Source of the DNA: Enoplolaimus lenunculus
Lineage: Eukaryota > Nematoda > Enoplea > Enoplida > Thoracostomopsidae
Direction of reading: 5' to 3'
Assembly: GCA_030248215.1 (NCBI GenBank)
Contig: JASANG010004131.1
Span: 186,001-250,000, forward strand
Length of the DNA stretch: 64,000 nucleotides
Shown here: positions 53,405 through 64,000 of the stretch, piece after piece
Numbering within the stretch: position 1 is the first letter of the stretch
Layout of the letters: each line of letters opens with the position of its first letter
The notes under the pieces: generated by a model
What the model was told of the DNA's origin: nothing
What the model saw: the letters and a program-made list of their open reading frames with translations, nothing else
The model's database searches: none
Translations under genes and position numbers: made by a program

Positions 53405-53575
53405 CAGGGCCGGAGCAGCCACTACCATAGCCCCCATATAGGCTGTGCACCTACCCCAAAGAGTACCCCCACCATAACGTTTTAAACAAAAAATTTGCAC
53501 AAATATTTTGATCGTCACAAGTGGGCGCCACCCCGGAATTTTGCAGGATCCCCACCCTAGTCTGCTGCGGCACTG
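53405..53575. mobile_element. hAT-like MITE, CAGNGCCGGAGCAG family (171 bp)
   Basis: Starts CAGGGCCGGAGCAGCCACTA and ends TAGTCTGCTGCGGCACTG. Flanks CCAATATG and CCCATATG match at 7 of 8. Confidence 0.78.
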
Positions 53576-54427
53576 CCCATATGCCTCTAAATCTCATCAC
53601 ATGTTGTACTTTTTACGCTCATCTGAACCAGCTGATTTGTTGCTAATTGAGGAGCATATATTTGGTTGTTTGAAACGATTTCGAAACAATAGAAAACTGA
53701 TTAGGTTACGGCATTTCAGCCGGCCTAATTGCTTTGCCAGCATAGGCCACTAAAGTTCGCAAGGGTGGCCTAATGAGATGAACCATAGATTTTGAGTTTC
53801 GGGCTGAAGAATAGTTTTTTGACGGTTGCAAATGAATCATTAATCAATGCGACATTTTATGGTGCGGTGTAAAAGCTGAATAATACCAAATTTGGACAAT
53901 AAATTATGTACCATGTTTATATGTAAAAATTTTCGTTACAAATTAAAATTTTGATTTTAAACAGGCCCCTATCAGCTGTGGATTATGTTTCTACAGCCAG
54001 TGTTAACGTGTCTTTTACTAGCGTTCCCGGCCATTCTCTCATCAAACCTCTGGTAATTGCTTCAATTTATTATTAGTAAGTTTCGTTGAGAAAGCGTCGG
54101 TTGCCAACACTTTCTCAAGTTGACTTGAGCCAACAATTGAAATCCGAAAAAAAATTGCGCTAATGTAACGTTGAACTTTATTTTCTAATCAAAAAATTAT
54201 AGATATCTATTGTCAGTAGACAGTTTGGTATAAATATTTTACTAATATTGAACAGCATTCGGGCGTAAATTACCACTTAAAAATTTTCGTTTTGCTCACC
54301 TTATGCGATAATCATCGATAAATCTTGAATCTCGACGTAATTGCATTTTGGTTTGGGGGTGTTTTATATACGCGGGTTTGTGGAAAACAAATAGCGAAGA
54401 ATGTGGGGAAAAATGGGAAAGTATTTA

Positions 54428-54607
54428 TTTATTATTACAAATTTCATCATTAATTTCCTGACTACAATCAATTGCGTCGAAGTTTAGGCAGTCGCAACAA
54501 CTGGAGTTTATTAAAACGTCTCTCAGTTGCCAACTGGGACACATAAGTGTCCAGGGCGATAAGCAACGGCGATTTTGCATGGAAAATATATAATCAACCT
54601 GTATCAA
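54428..54607 (-). other. cysteine-rich open frame, possible terminal exon (unproven)
   Basis: On the minus strand, after a possible acceptor (TGATACAG near 54600), a frame of about 57 codons runs to a stop near 54428. It contains SSCCDCLNFDAIDC and further cysteines, seven in all, and is followed by AATAAATAAATA. I recognise no family and could not find a partner exon upstream. It may be chance. Confidence 0.15.
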
Positions 54608-54741
54608 GCCATGATAATAGAAAATTGCATTAATTACTTCCGCTTTTGTAAAATATACAAACAATAGAATGGTAATTCAGGAAACGCTCTACTTATATGC
54701 GACATCATGCTTAAGTTATCACAAGCCATCGTGAACAGTTC

Positions 54742-54908
54742 GGACCCGTTGCTAAGAGGAGGGTCAGGAGGGCTCAGCACCACTGGAATAATTTTGCCCC
54801 CCTCCAGAAAATTTTCAACCTCTTTTGTAAGTCATCAAAAACCTTTGTATGCCGCCCATGAAAAATTTTTGCTTCCCCCCCTTGCAAGGAGTACTGGTTA
54901 CGAGCCTG
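54742..54908. mobile_element. CGTAGCCAG-family TIR element
   Basis: CGGACCCGTTGCTAAGAGG at the left and CTGGTTACGAGCCTG at the right are diverged inverted ends; the inside has the family motifs GTAAGTCATCAAAAACC and GAAAATTTTCAACC. Confidence 0.5.
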
Positions 54909-56753
54909 TACCAGCTAATTCAACCTTAAGGATTAATATTTGTGTTGTATGTTTTTACTGCCATGTGTCCATTTGTCCAGAGTTCTCAGTACGGCCACTA
55001 CTACTGTAGAACACGCACTGTCTTTAAGTTTGCTAACTTTGAGATGATAAAATATGGTACAAACAAAACCTTAAGACCATTTTTTTTAAATTTGTGTTCT
55101 ACGGTACGTAGGTATGAAAGTTTTCACGTTATACCCTCGATAAGAGGATTGAAATCATTTATTTCCAATTTAATATATAAAGTCAGAATATTTTTGCCAT
55201 TGTTTCAAATTGTGAACAGAGCAAATTTTAGCAAGCAAAGCTTCCTCAATCTCATCACTCAGTTGTGAAGTCATTCGTGATGCCGGGTTTCAATTATAAA
55301 TGAAGGCAAACACTATTCGACCCATGGCGGGCATCCGAGCTGTGCCCCACTCAAGCAGAGCTCAAAAAAGTTGTAATAAGATTTAGTACTAAAATTGCGT
55401 TTGGCTTTTGGCTCGCTTCGTTAGTGGCCTTTTTACTATGATATTTCGTACATCCGCCCGTCACCAAGAATTTCTGAATTCGCCACAAAAGACAGAAAAC
55501 AATGATTGATACTGGCTGCCGAACAGAACCATTAATTTGTGTTTGAGATATATCCGTTATTTTCCAAACAGAATACAGCTATCAAATATATACACTCTTT
55601 GAATTCGGACCACAAAAACGTCCGGTATTGCGTGCGACTCAAGGCACAAAATGTCGTATACGATACTTTTCCAATCCATTTCGTTACCTCCTTAAGTTAA
55701 ACGATTTTTCTTCCAATATCAATTTTTGCTCCCATTGGCACGTTTTTCCTTTAAAAATTATTACCATTCTTTCCTCAATAAGCCTCTTTGACCCTTTATG
55801 GTATACGATTGTTTTCCCAAGTATGAATAGATTTTTTAAAATTAACGCTAATTTCAGAAACCAAAATGACACTGGCCACTACAATCAGTAGCACGATCAA
55901 CACAACAATTTTATAAAAAAATAGAGGCATCATACCCACGTCGATATTAGAATTGTAATGAAATGGAGCACGTAGCGAGAAAGGGGCCGGGGGGGGCAGG
56001 AACGTAACCTAGGAAGGACTTCGTTTCGCAAGGGTGTAACTTCACAAAAGAAAATTTTCTTAACATTTTGGAACGAGAAAATTATATTTTAAATTCGTGT
56101 TCGAGCGGCTGTTTTGTTTTCTTTAAAACGTTTCGGGAGGAAACATATCCGCTCGGTTCGTCCATTTGCATGCGCCTTTGCCAACGTGGAACTCAGCGCA
56201 TCCTACACAACTTTAACACCCCTAAAAAGATTTAAACTTTGGCTTGTAAGTCACTGTAAATCGGTTTAGACGTCTCGCAAGGAAATTAGCTACGGGCTTG
56301 AATAAAATTATGTGAAGTTTGCAAATATTATATAATATTCATGCAAAAAATACTTGAAATTATGCTATTTTTAAACAAAATACTGACATACCGATGTATA
56401 ACTTTCATCACCGTTAAATTTAGCCAGCAAAACCGATAAGACATACTTTAAACACGACTAAATTATTCATAATCGCAGCAAAATAATAAAGTAACGCTTA
56501 AGACCATAATAGGCTTTAACTTAAGTTCATATTTGGTTGCTCAAAACGGAAACTTTTCCCAAAAAATTAGCAAAAATCTTATCTGTATTTTTAGTATTTT
56601 CATGCGTTATAACGTTTTCGACGAGGAAGTTTACTCTAAAACCCAAACATGGCTGGTTGAAACGCTTATATGCATCGACAGATACAGGTTGTAGTTATGG
56701 ATCCAGAACAGCATTGCTAACTAGTGATGAACATCGGATATTTTATCATATTA

Positions 56754-56782
56754 GGATATCCGGCAATTCTTGCCGGATATCC
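56754..56782. repeat. perfect 13-bp inverted repeat
   Basis: GGATATCCGGCAA and its inverse are separated by TTC. The same ATATCCG motif marks the ends of the CAGGGTGTAACC family, so this may be a relic of two joined ends. Confidence 0.65.
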
Positions 56783-58674
56783 GAAATTTAATTTTCTGTT
56801 TCAAATATCCGAAACTTGATATTGCGTTTTTTGGGTTCTGAATATCAATTTTTGTTCCTCAAGCGCTTGCTTTAACTTGTTACTCTAAGGGAAATACTGT
56901 GACCCACAAGTTGAATGCTACGAGCGTAAAACATTCAATTCTAATAGTAGTTTTTTTATTATGCAACTGCTTCATTATAGTGCTAGGTATTGAGTTCAGA
57001 AAATTGCTACAAACTAATAAATACTTGCCTTGGCCACCTTAAATTTTGTTGATTTGGTTTGTCTCCAATTCTATCGAATGTCACTCTTTCATCAAACTAT
57101 ATATACACGAGTTGTTTTACGTTTCAAGTAACATGAACCACATCAAAATATACCTACGCTAAATCGTACAAACATCAGTCCGAGCTCATCAGCTCTGTGT
57201 TATGGGAAATTCAAATGTGCGTATTACAGATTTTCTTCTTTTATAAAAAATGAATAGATAAGATATAGATAAATTGTGAGACATCCGGTGACCTCAAACG
57301 GTAAACACACGCTGCGGTGGCTTCATACTTAAAATTTCAGGAGTAAGCAATTAGATTTCTTAAAAATACTGCACAGCTTTGACAAACTACGCCACGCGAG
57401 GTCGCAGGACAAGTACATACAATACTCAACGCAACAAATTTAAAGCTGAAGACAACCCAAAAAGAATTTTGTATAATTTCGGCTAAATGTAGCTGAAGTT
57501 CTTTTAGAAGCCTCACTGGAAGGATACAAGCTTGAGTTGAATAATGTAACCTAAACAGTTTTATTATACATTAATGTTGCCATCAAATCAAAGATGGGCC
57601 CATAGCGGCACAGAAGCCAGCGGAATTATAACCCGTCTAAAATATTTTGACCTATACCTTTGAGTAAAATTTACTCAGCTGGTGATTTATTGAAAATCTC
57701 CACATGGCCCTCCGAAAACGTTTTTGTCGTTCCCAACATGGTGAGCTGGCGACGGACCTGACCCAAATGGTGCAAGCCATTAATCAATTTAGCCTGAATA
57801 ATCAGTTACGAACACAAGCCTAACGCATGCCCCATTAAGTACCCGCTACACCGCTTTATTCCTGTTCAACTCGACTCGTCTAAGTTTTGTGCTTCAATTT
57901 CAAATCTCCACTAAAGTATACCTGAAACACAAGTTCAACCAAATGATACTTTACTTAGAACGACGCAGAAAATAAAATAGAATTGCAAAACCGAAAGTCT
58001 GCTACCGTCTGCATACTATTCTACCGGTGCCTATAAATGAAGAAAAAACACGATCCGCTTCAGTCTCATTGATGGTAATATATTCTGTGTTTAAACAAGC
58101 AGTTATTTCGAGGTTTAGTCCAATAAGAAAGCTTAGTAAATATTTACCCGTCGACTGTTCACGAGATATCTTGTTTGCTGACACACGTTCAAATCTGTAG
58201 CCTGCCGACATCATATTAGAGAGGGTGGGTATAAGGTTGAGCATTGGACATTTGCCCAAACAAGCTTATTAAGTCAAATCTCTAAACCTAAAAGCCTAAC
58301 CTTAAAGCCTACTAACACAAAAAGCTGTAAACGCTCGAAAACTCTGGGTTGCAAAGTATACATGAGCCAAAAATTGCCTGTTTCGGACTTTGTCCTCAAA
58401 CATGCGCCTATCACAGAGTCGAATTATATATTTTAAAATTTTTTGCGGATTTTGAATTGTCTCTACCTTTTCTGATGATTCCATTCTCAAATTTGAGTTT
58501 TCGAAAAATTTCACTTTTCAAAGTTTAAAGACCAGAGTTTAATCAGTTTTATCGAACAATTGGCAAACAATATTTGACACAGTTAATAAAACCTGATTTT
58601 GAGAGTGGCGTTAAATTTTTCGCGGTCAGAGCCGATTAATATTGTGCATCACGAGCGTTTTAGCCTAATATTTT

Positions 58675-58698
58675 TATTATTATTATTATTATTATTAT
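58675..58698. repeat. (TTA)n microsatellite
   Basis: About eight uninterrupted TTA units. Confidence 0.9.
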
Positions 58699-59174
58699 AA
58701 TGGCTTGGCAACATTTTGTTCGACAATAATTACTTCAATGACTGATATAATTACCATTTTCAATAACGGTAATGCAGTGAAACACTAAAAACTAATCGTC
58801 ATTGTTAATTAGTAAAAATTTGCATAAATTTAAATTTACCTTGTTTATAAGCGTTAGCTTTTTGCGTAAAACTTAAAACCGTTTCAATGATTCGGTTTGT
58901 TTTCAACAATTATTGAGGGTACTAACTTTTATTGTAAAATTCCAGTTTAAATAAGCTTGAAACCAGCGGCGAATCAAGAAATTGTTTAAACTGAAGATTG
59001 ATACTTTGAAGTTGCTCAGTAATTTTACTGTTTTAAGCGCGTTTATAGCACATTTTTCGATACTTTACGATAGACCAATTTACGCCAAATGCGCAACATT
59101 TTTAAATTCGTGTTGTAAACCTCAGCCCGTATTCTTAAATATGTGTAGCATCTATTACGCAGCTGGCGATAAGT

Positions 59175-59355
59175 GTTGTAACTTTCGAACCAGAGAATGG
59201 TGAGGTTTAAAATTCAGCACATTTATTGTATTCTGTTTAGTCTACTCCTATGCAAATTTTGAGATCTGCAATTGCTGCAATTCGTTAGTTTGAAAACCTA
59301 TTACTGACTGGTGATAGGCGCTATGTGCATATGAGAATATGGGCCATCGCCGTAT
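59175..59355. repeat. dispersed repeat (CTTTCGAACCAG family)
   Basis: Contains AACTTTCGAACCAGAGAATG, TGCAAATTTTGAGATCTGCA and GAGAATATGGGCC in order. Other copies: about 16575-16745, 43268-43445 and the one split at 59885-59967 plus 63794-63870. It serves as the empty-site reference for the 3.8-kb insertion. Confidence 0.7.
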
Positions 59356-60049
59356 TTTTTTCACCTATTTGGCTAGAAAACAGATTTTGAGCATCAGATG
59401 AATCATTTGCATTGTAAAATTTTCAGCACGACATTTATGATAGACGATACGTCCCGCTATCCCATTTGGAACCGCCACTGTTTTGTACATATAAGCATAA
59501 ATGCCGAATGTTTGCATATATTGTGTGATATTACGAGTATATCATGGATTTACATGGGAAAAAGCACAGGACCGTAGCCAGCTCAACCTGCTATAAAAAA
59601 GCCAAAACTATTTTAGGAAGGGCATACGGTATACAAGGCTTGGGGCTAAAAAATGTATTACGGAAAGCCAAAAAATTTTCTCGGGCTTCCGTCAGGCCAC
59701 GGGTCCGGTAAAGCAACAGTGTTTCAAAATATAGTCGCAGGTCTCTATTAGTTTTTCGGCGACTGAGAACCGCATTTGTAAACTATTTAAATGCAAACCA
59801 TCATTGCTAAAGGTATGTAGACCATGCGAATAATAGCGGTTTATTTGATAACAAAACGACACACTGAAAAAACTAAATTATGAATGTCTTGTAACTTTCG
59901 AACCAGCGAACACTGAGGCGCAAAAATAAGCACATTTTTCGCACGTGATTTGCTCTACTCTTGTGCCGGCCAATGTTACTCTGACGGGCGTCCCGTTTTC
60001 TCACGGGACAGCAATAGGCCAGCACTCCTGCTCACTTATTTGTGCTGGG

Positions 60050-61690
60050 ACGTAAGGACAGCTTCCAGCTTAGGTTTTTTGGTGGGTCGGTCGGACAGCT
60101 ACGAGCGTGTGTTTTTGCTGGGTCAGGCGGGACAGCTTCCGGTATGTGTTTTCGTTGGGTCGGCCGGGACAGCTGGGACAGCTTCGAGCCTGTGTTTTTG
60201 CTTGGTCGGCCGGGTCAGGCGGGACAGCTTCGGGTATGTGTTTTCGTTGGGTCGGCCGGGACAGCTGGGACAGCTTCAAGCCTGTGTTTTTGCTTGGTCG
60301 TCCGGGTCAGGTGGGACAGCTTCGGGTATGTGTTTTCGTTGGGTTGGCCGGGACAGCTGGGACAGCTTTGTGCCTGTGTTTTTGCTTGGTCGGCCGGGTC
60401 AGCTGGGACAGCTTCTAGCCTATGTTTTCTCTGGGTCGGGCGGGACCGCCAGGACAGCTTCTAGCCTGTGTTTTGCTTGGTCGGCCGGGTCAGGCGGGAC
60501 AGCTTCGGGTATGTGTTTTCGTTGGGTTGGCCGGGACAGCTGGGACAGCTTTGTGCCTGTGTTTTTGCTTGGTCGGCCGGGTCAGCTGGGACAGCTTCTA
60601 GCCTATGTTTTCTCTGGGTCGGGCGGGACCGCCAGGACAGCTTCTAGCCTGTGTTTTGCTTAGTCGGCCGGGTCAGGCGGGATAGCTTCGGGTATGTGTT
60701 TTCGTTGGGTCGGCCGGGTAAACAGGGACAGCTTCGTGCCTGTTTTTGTTTGGTCGGCCGGGTAAGCAGGGACAGCTTCGAGCATGTATTTTCGTTGTGT
60801 CGGTCGGGACAGCAGGGACAGCTTCGAGCCTGTGTTTTTGCTTGGTCGGCCGAGTAAGCCGGGACATCTTCGAGAATGTGTTTTCGTTGGGTCGGTCGGG
60901 ACAGCAGGGACAGCTGCGAGCCTATGTTTTTGTTGGGTCGGTCGGGACAGCTAGGACAGCTTCGAGCCTATGTTTGTGCTGGGTTGGTCGGGACAGCTTC
61001 GAGCCTATGTTTTTGCTGGGTTGGTCGGGACAGCTTCGAGCCTATGTTTTTGCTGGGTTGGTCGGGATAGCTTCGAGCCTATGTTTTTGCTGGGTTGGTC
61101 GGGACAGCTTCGAGCCTATGTTTTTGCTGGGTTGGTCGGGATAGCTTCGAGCCTATGTTTTTGCTGGGTTGGTCGGGACAACTTCGAGCCTATGTTTTCG
61201 CTGGGTTGGCCGGGTAAGCTTCAAGCGTATGTTTTTGCTGGGTTGGTCGGGAGAGCTGCGAGCCTATGTTTTCGTTGGGTCGGACGGGACAGCAGGGACA
61301 GCTGCGAGCATATGTTTTTGCTGGGTTGGTCGGGACAGCTTCGAGCCTATGTTTTTGCTGGGTTGGTCGGGACAACTTCGAGCCTATGTTTTCGCTGGGT
61401 TGGCCGGGTAAGCTTCAAGCGTATGTTTTTGCTGGGTTGGTCGGGACAGCTTCGAGCCTATGCTTTTGCTGGGTTGGTCGGGAGAGCTTCGAGCCTATGT
61501 TTTCGTTGGGTCGGACGGGACAGCAGGGACAGCTGCGAGCATATGTTTTTGCTGGGTTGGTCGAGACAGCTTCGAGCCTATGTTTTTGCTGGGTTGGTCG
61601 GGACAGCTTCGAGCCTATGTTTTTGCTGGGTTGGTCGGGACAGCTTCGAGCCTATGTTTTTGCTGGGTTGGTCGGGACAGCTTCGAGGTT
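60050..61690 (+). repeat. left tandem array of the 3.8-kb element (basic unit 37 bp)
   Basis: The unit GGTTGGTCGGGACAGCTTCG plus AGCCTATGTTTTTGCTG repeats; TTCGAGCCTATG occurs at 60961, 60998 and 61035, a spacing of 37. The left half has longer variants with GGGACAGCTGGGACAGC. Because 37 is not a multiple of three and the unit lacks stops in all frames, every forward frame stays open for hundreds of bases. Those frames read LLGWSGQLRAYVFAGLVG, FEPMFLLGWSG and similar, and are a product of the repeat. Confidence 0.9.
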
Positions 61691-62068
61691 GTTTTCGCTG
61701 AGTTGGTCGGAACAGCTAGGACGCGTTCAAGCCTATAGTTTACGGGTTGATCGGAACAGTTTTGAGCCTACGTTTTCGCCACGGCTGCCGGAACTTGCTT
61801 CGAAGCATATATTTTTATTTTGCTCGGCCTCTCCCAACAGTTTCGAAGCTGATATTCGTGCTAAACTCCTAGTCTAAAGCTAAGCAAGAACTATTAAGCC
61901 TGGATTACGTCTTATAAGCCTATTGAGAGCAAACCTCAGAATAAGCTTAAGTCTACGTATAAGCCTACTTACTAGAGAGAACAGGTGGGTCGATTATAAT
62001 GCAGTGTTTAATTATGTTAAATCTGACGTCTATAGAGAAAAAATTCAATAAATTTCACTTGCGGCCAT

Positions 62069-63004
62069 CAAGGTGTAACCAGATATCCGTACTCGTTTAA
62101 GTTAAAATCGGTGCCCGTTTTGTTTCTGTTAGTGAAATATCGAAAATGTCGTTATTTTATGCTCAAAACTGGTTATAAATAACGTGAACATCGCACAGTT
62201 CTAAAATAATGTTGCAGTTATAGTTTTATTTGAAATAGAAATTAATACAAAATGTATCCAATGTTACTTTTAGGGGCATCCAGGTTGCTACGACGAAATA
62301 AATTTTTTCGATTAGGAGTGTATTTCTTTAGCTATCTTCTGTTCTTTATTGGCTAACACATGTTTAATCAGAAATTTAAGCCATCAACAATATATTTAAT
62401 GCAGCTTTATGGGTAAATACAATTTAAAGTTTAAAGGCTGTTTTAAATGCAAAAAGGTTTCACCGAGTGTCACGCATTAAAGGAATTCTGCATAAGCAAC
62501 AATTTGAATCAAACGGCACGCCAAGGTTACAACTGAGTGAATCGAATGTGACTCTGGCGGAGTCGAATTTGAATCAGTTTGTGTAGTCAGGAAAAGCCTA
62601 TTTCAGAGAGTCAATTTGACTCACCATTCTTTGCAGTGTACATATCCGGATATCGGAATAAAATGTGCGAAGGTAAGCAGTGCGCAAGCGCAGGTGAAAA
62701 AATCGGAGTCGTCACCGCAGTTCGTAAAACGTTAGTCAATAAAAACATGTTAAATTGGTGTTATCATTTCATCGCAAATTTGTTGGCTATCTAAAATTTT
62801 AAAGAAAAAATAGCGGATACGCCGAAAATTTCAAGATATTGTTTAAATTTCGTCATTTTTATTTCAGTTTGAACAATTGCAACATATCTAATGAAAAATT
62901 GCGAGACATACACGTGATTTGGAACTAATTTTTGAGCATAAAATAACAGAATTTCCGGTGTTTTTATAAAACGGAAACGAAAACGGATATCCCGTTACAC
63001 CCCG
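62069..63004. mobile_element. nested CAGGGTGTAACC/ATATCCG-family element (about 936 bp)
   Basis: Ends CAAGGTGTAACCAGATATCC and GGATATCCCGTTACACCCCG are inverted. It lies between the two arms of the 3.8-kb element. It includes a GAGTCAAATTGACTC foldback (62480-62639) and a partial ATGTTACTTTTAGGGGC end near 62261. Its TSD is not clear. Confidence 0.6.
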
Positions 63005-63049
63005 GTTGGTAGCTTATATTTTGCAGGTTCAGCAGTTCTGACTATATTT

Positions 63050-63715
63050 TTGATGGGACTGCCGAAACAGCTCTGTCCCAGAAAACATATTTGCTCCGAC
63101 GCTGTCCTGCTATATATACTGACCCAGTAAAAACATAAGATTGAAGTTGTTCCGACCAACTCAGCGAATACCTGGGCTTGAAGCTGTCCCAGCTGTTTTG
63201 ACACAACCAGCAAAAACATAAGTTCGAAGTTGTCCCAACTGACCTCACAAAACCTAGCTCGAAAACTGTACCGACTGTGCCGACCGACCCAGCCAAAGTA
63301 TAGGGTCCAAGCGGACCCGATCGACCCAGCAAAAACATAGGTTCGAAGCTGTCCTAATCGACCCAGCAAAAATATAGGCTCAAAGCTGGCCCGGCTGTTC
63401 CGACCGACCCAGCACAAATATAGGCTCGAAGCTGTCCCCGCTGTCCCGACCGACCCAGCACAAATATAGGCTCGAAGCTGTCCCCGCTGTCCCGACCGAC
63501 CCAGCAAAAATATAGGCTCGAAGCTGTCCCGACCAACCCAGCAATAATATAGGCTCAAAGCTGTCCCCGCTGTCCCGACCGACTTTGCAAAAATGTAGGC
63601 TCGCAGCTGTCCCCGCTGTCCCGACCGACCCAGGTAAAAGATGGGCTCGAAGCTGTCCCGGCTGTCCCGACCAACCCAGAAAAAACAGATTTGAAGCTGT
63701 CCTGACCAACCCAAC
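63050..63715 (-). repeat. right tandem array of the 3.8-kb element, inverted
   Basis: On the minus strand the same unit appears (GGTCGGGACAGC, TTCGAGCCTATATTTTTGCT), including longer GGGACAGCGGGGACAGC variants. Opposite orientation to 60050-61690 makes the pair a long imperfect inverted repeat. Open frames here (for example 63717-62995 minus) are repeat artefacts. Confidence 0.88.
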
Positions 63716-63785
63716 AAAAACGTTTCACTCCGGGTATATTGCGGTCCCGTGGGTAAACGGGACTCCCCTCAGAGTAACATGGGCC

Positions 63786-64000
63786 CTTGTGCCAATTCTC
63801 AGTTCAACAACTACAACAGTTATCGTGAGTTTGAAAACCTATTTGAGAATATGGGCCCAACGCTGTATAATATTCACTGAAAATCGCCCCAAAAACCGTC
63901 GTCAAAGTTAAATGTTTACAAACAAACTTTATGACCAAATATTAACAGTGGCCAAGGGACCTCAACCCTGCCCTGGAAACGTTTTAACCCCGTTGACGTT
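63786..64000. other. right flank: rest of the split dispersed repeat
   Basis: 63794-63870 continues the CTTTCGAACCAG repeat interrupted by the 3.8-kb element (GAGTTTGAAAACCTATTTGA, GAGAATATGGGCC). Nothing further is recognised up to the edge. Confidence 0.6.

Larger units (their letters stand above)
49262..59967. other. 5' flank of neurexin: repeat-rich, no gene recognised
   Basis: No open frame here shows family resemblance or a coherent exon chain. It holds MITEs at 49608-49797, 49823-50020, 52803-52935 and 53405-53575, a 56-bp duplication, a TGTCATCCG foldback (51453-51560), several CGTAGCCAG-family copies and a TTA microsatellite. The neurexin promoter and any 5' non-coding exons should lie here but cannot be placed from sequence alone. 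Confidence 0.6.
59968..63785. mobile_element. 3.8-kb hAT-like non-autonomous foldback element with inverted tandem arrays
   Basis: The 8-bp TSD CTTGTGCC is exact (59960-59967 and 63786-63793). Ends: GGCCAATGTTACTCTGACGG and, inverted, GGCCCATGTTACTCTGAGGG; the TIR similarity continues to about 45 bp through TCCCGTTT and CACGGGAC. Inside are a long tandem array (about 60050-61690), a middle segment, a nested element (62069-63004) and a second array of the same unit in opposite orientation (about 63050-63715). The segment near 61878-61970 has TAGTCTAAAGCTAAGC and TAAGCCTA motifs shared with the TTAGGC MITEs. I see no transposase. The TIR and TSD type match the MITE family, so this looks like its giant member. 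Confidence 0.85.

Noticed and set aside
57990-58260. 85-codon minus-strand frame at 58259-58002
   Set aside because: No domain resemblance and no matching exons nearby.
59950-61877. Several long plus-strand frames (up to 243 codons) rich in VGRDSFEPMFLLGW
   Set aside because: They come from a stop-free 37-bp tandem unit; overlapping frames are equally open and show the same permuted peptide.
62995-63717. 240-codon minus-strand frame
   Set aside because: It reads the inverted copy of the same array inside the 3.8-kb element.

Overview
This is AT-rich animal nuclear DNA: GT-AG introns, phase-consistent exons and dense short DNA transposons. Three metazoan genes were read by translating the strand and matching the protein families from memory. 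No search was run. The V-ATPase B protein looks most like protostome (arthropod or ecdysozoan) versions. I cannot name the species.

Layout. (1) 2-1820 (+): the C-terminal end of an ORP5/ORP8-type oxysterol-binding-protein-related lipid transfer protein, ending in an ER tail anchor. The gene enters from the left edge. (2) 1821-8407: its 3' flank, then decayed repeats and the 3' flank of the convergent next gene. (3) 13139-8408 (-): a complete 14-exon gene for V-ATPase subunit B (507 aa). (4) 13140-19429: repeats, tRNA-like SINE heads and a decayed Ty3/Gypsy-type retroelement fossil. (5) 49183-19430 (-): a complete 19-exon alpha-neurexin (1,715 aa from the chosen Met) with signal peptide, LNS1-EGF-LNS2-LNS3-EGF-LNS4-LNS5-EGF-LNS6, stalk, membrane span and a tail ending in EWFV. 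Its introns are packed with transposons. (6) 49262-64000: no convincing gene, only repeats.

The most striking content is a set of non-autonomous, hAT-like elements with terminal inverted repeats (TIRs) and 8-bp target-site duplications (TSDs). One family starts GGCCMATG, ends in the inverse, and carries an internal TAAGCC/GGCTTA run resembling the TTAGGC telomere repeat. At least twelve copies lie here, two with exact 8-bp TSDs. The same TIR type bounds a 3,818-bp element at 59968-63785, flanked by a perfect 8-bp TSD (CTTGTGCC). Inside are two large tandem arrays (basic unit about 37 bp) in opposite orientation, so the element can fold back into a long hairpin. It sits inside an older dispersed repeat whose other copies serve as empty sites, which confirms the insertion. 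Other TIR families start CAGTGGCGGATCCAGG, CAGNGCCGGAGCAG and CAGGGTGCAACC.

The three genes are ordinary housekeeping or neural genes with no sign of joint function. Neurexin introns hold most of the transposon load, while all deduced exons stay open and in phase, which supports a working gene.
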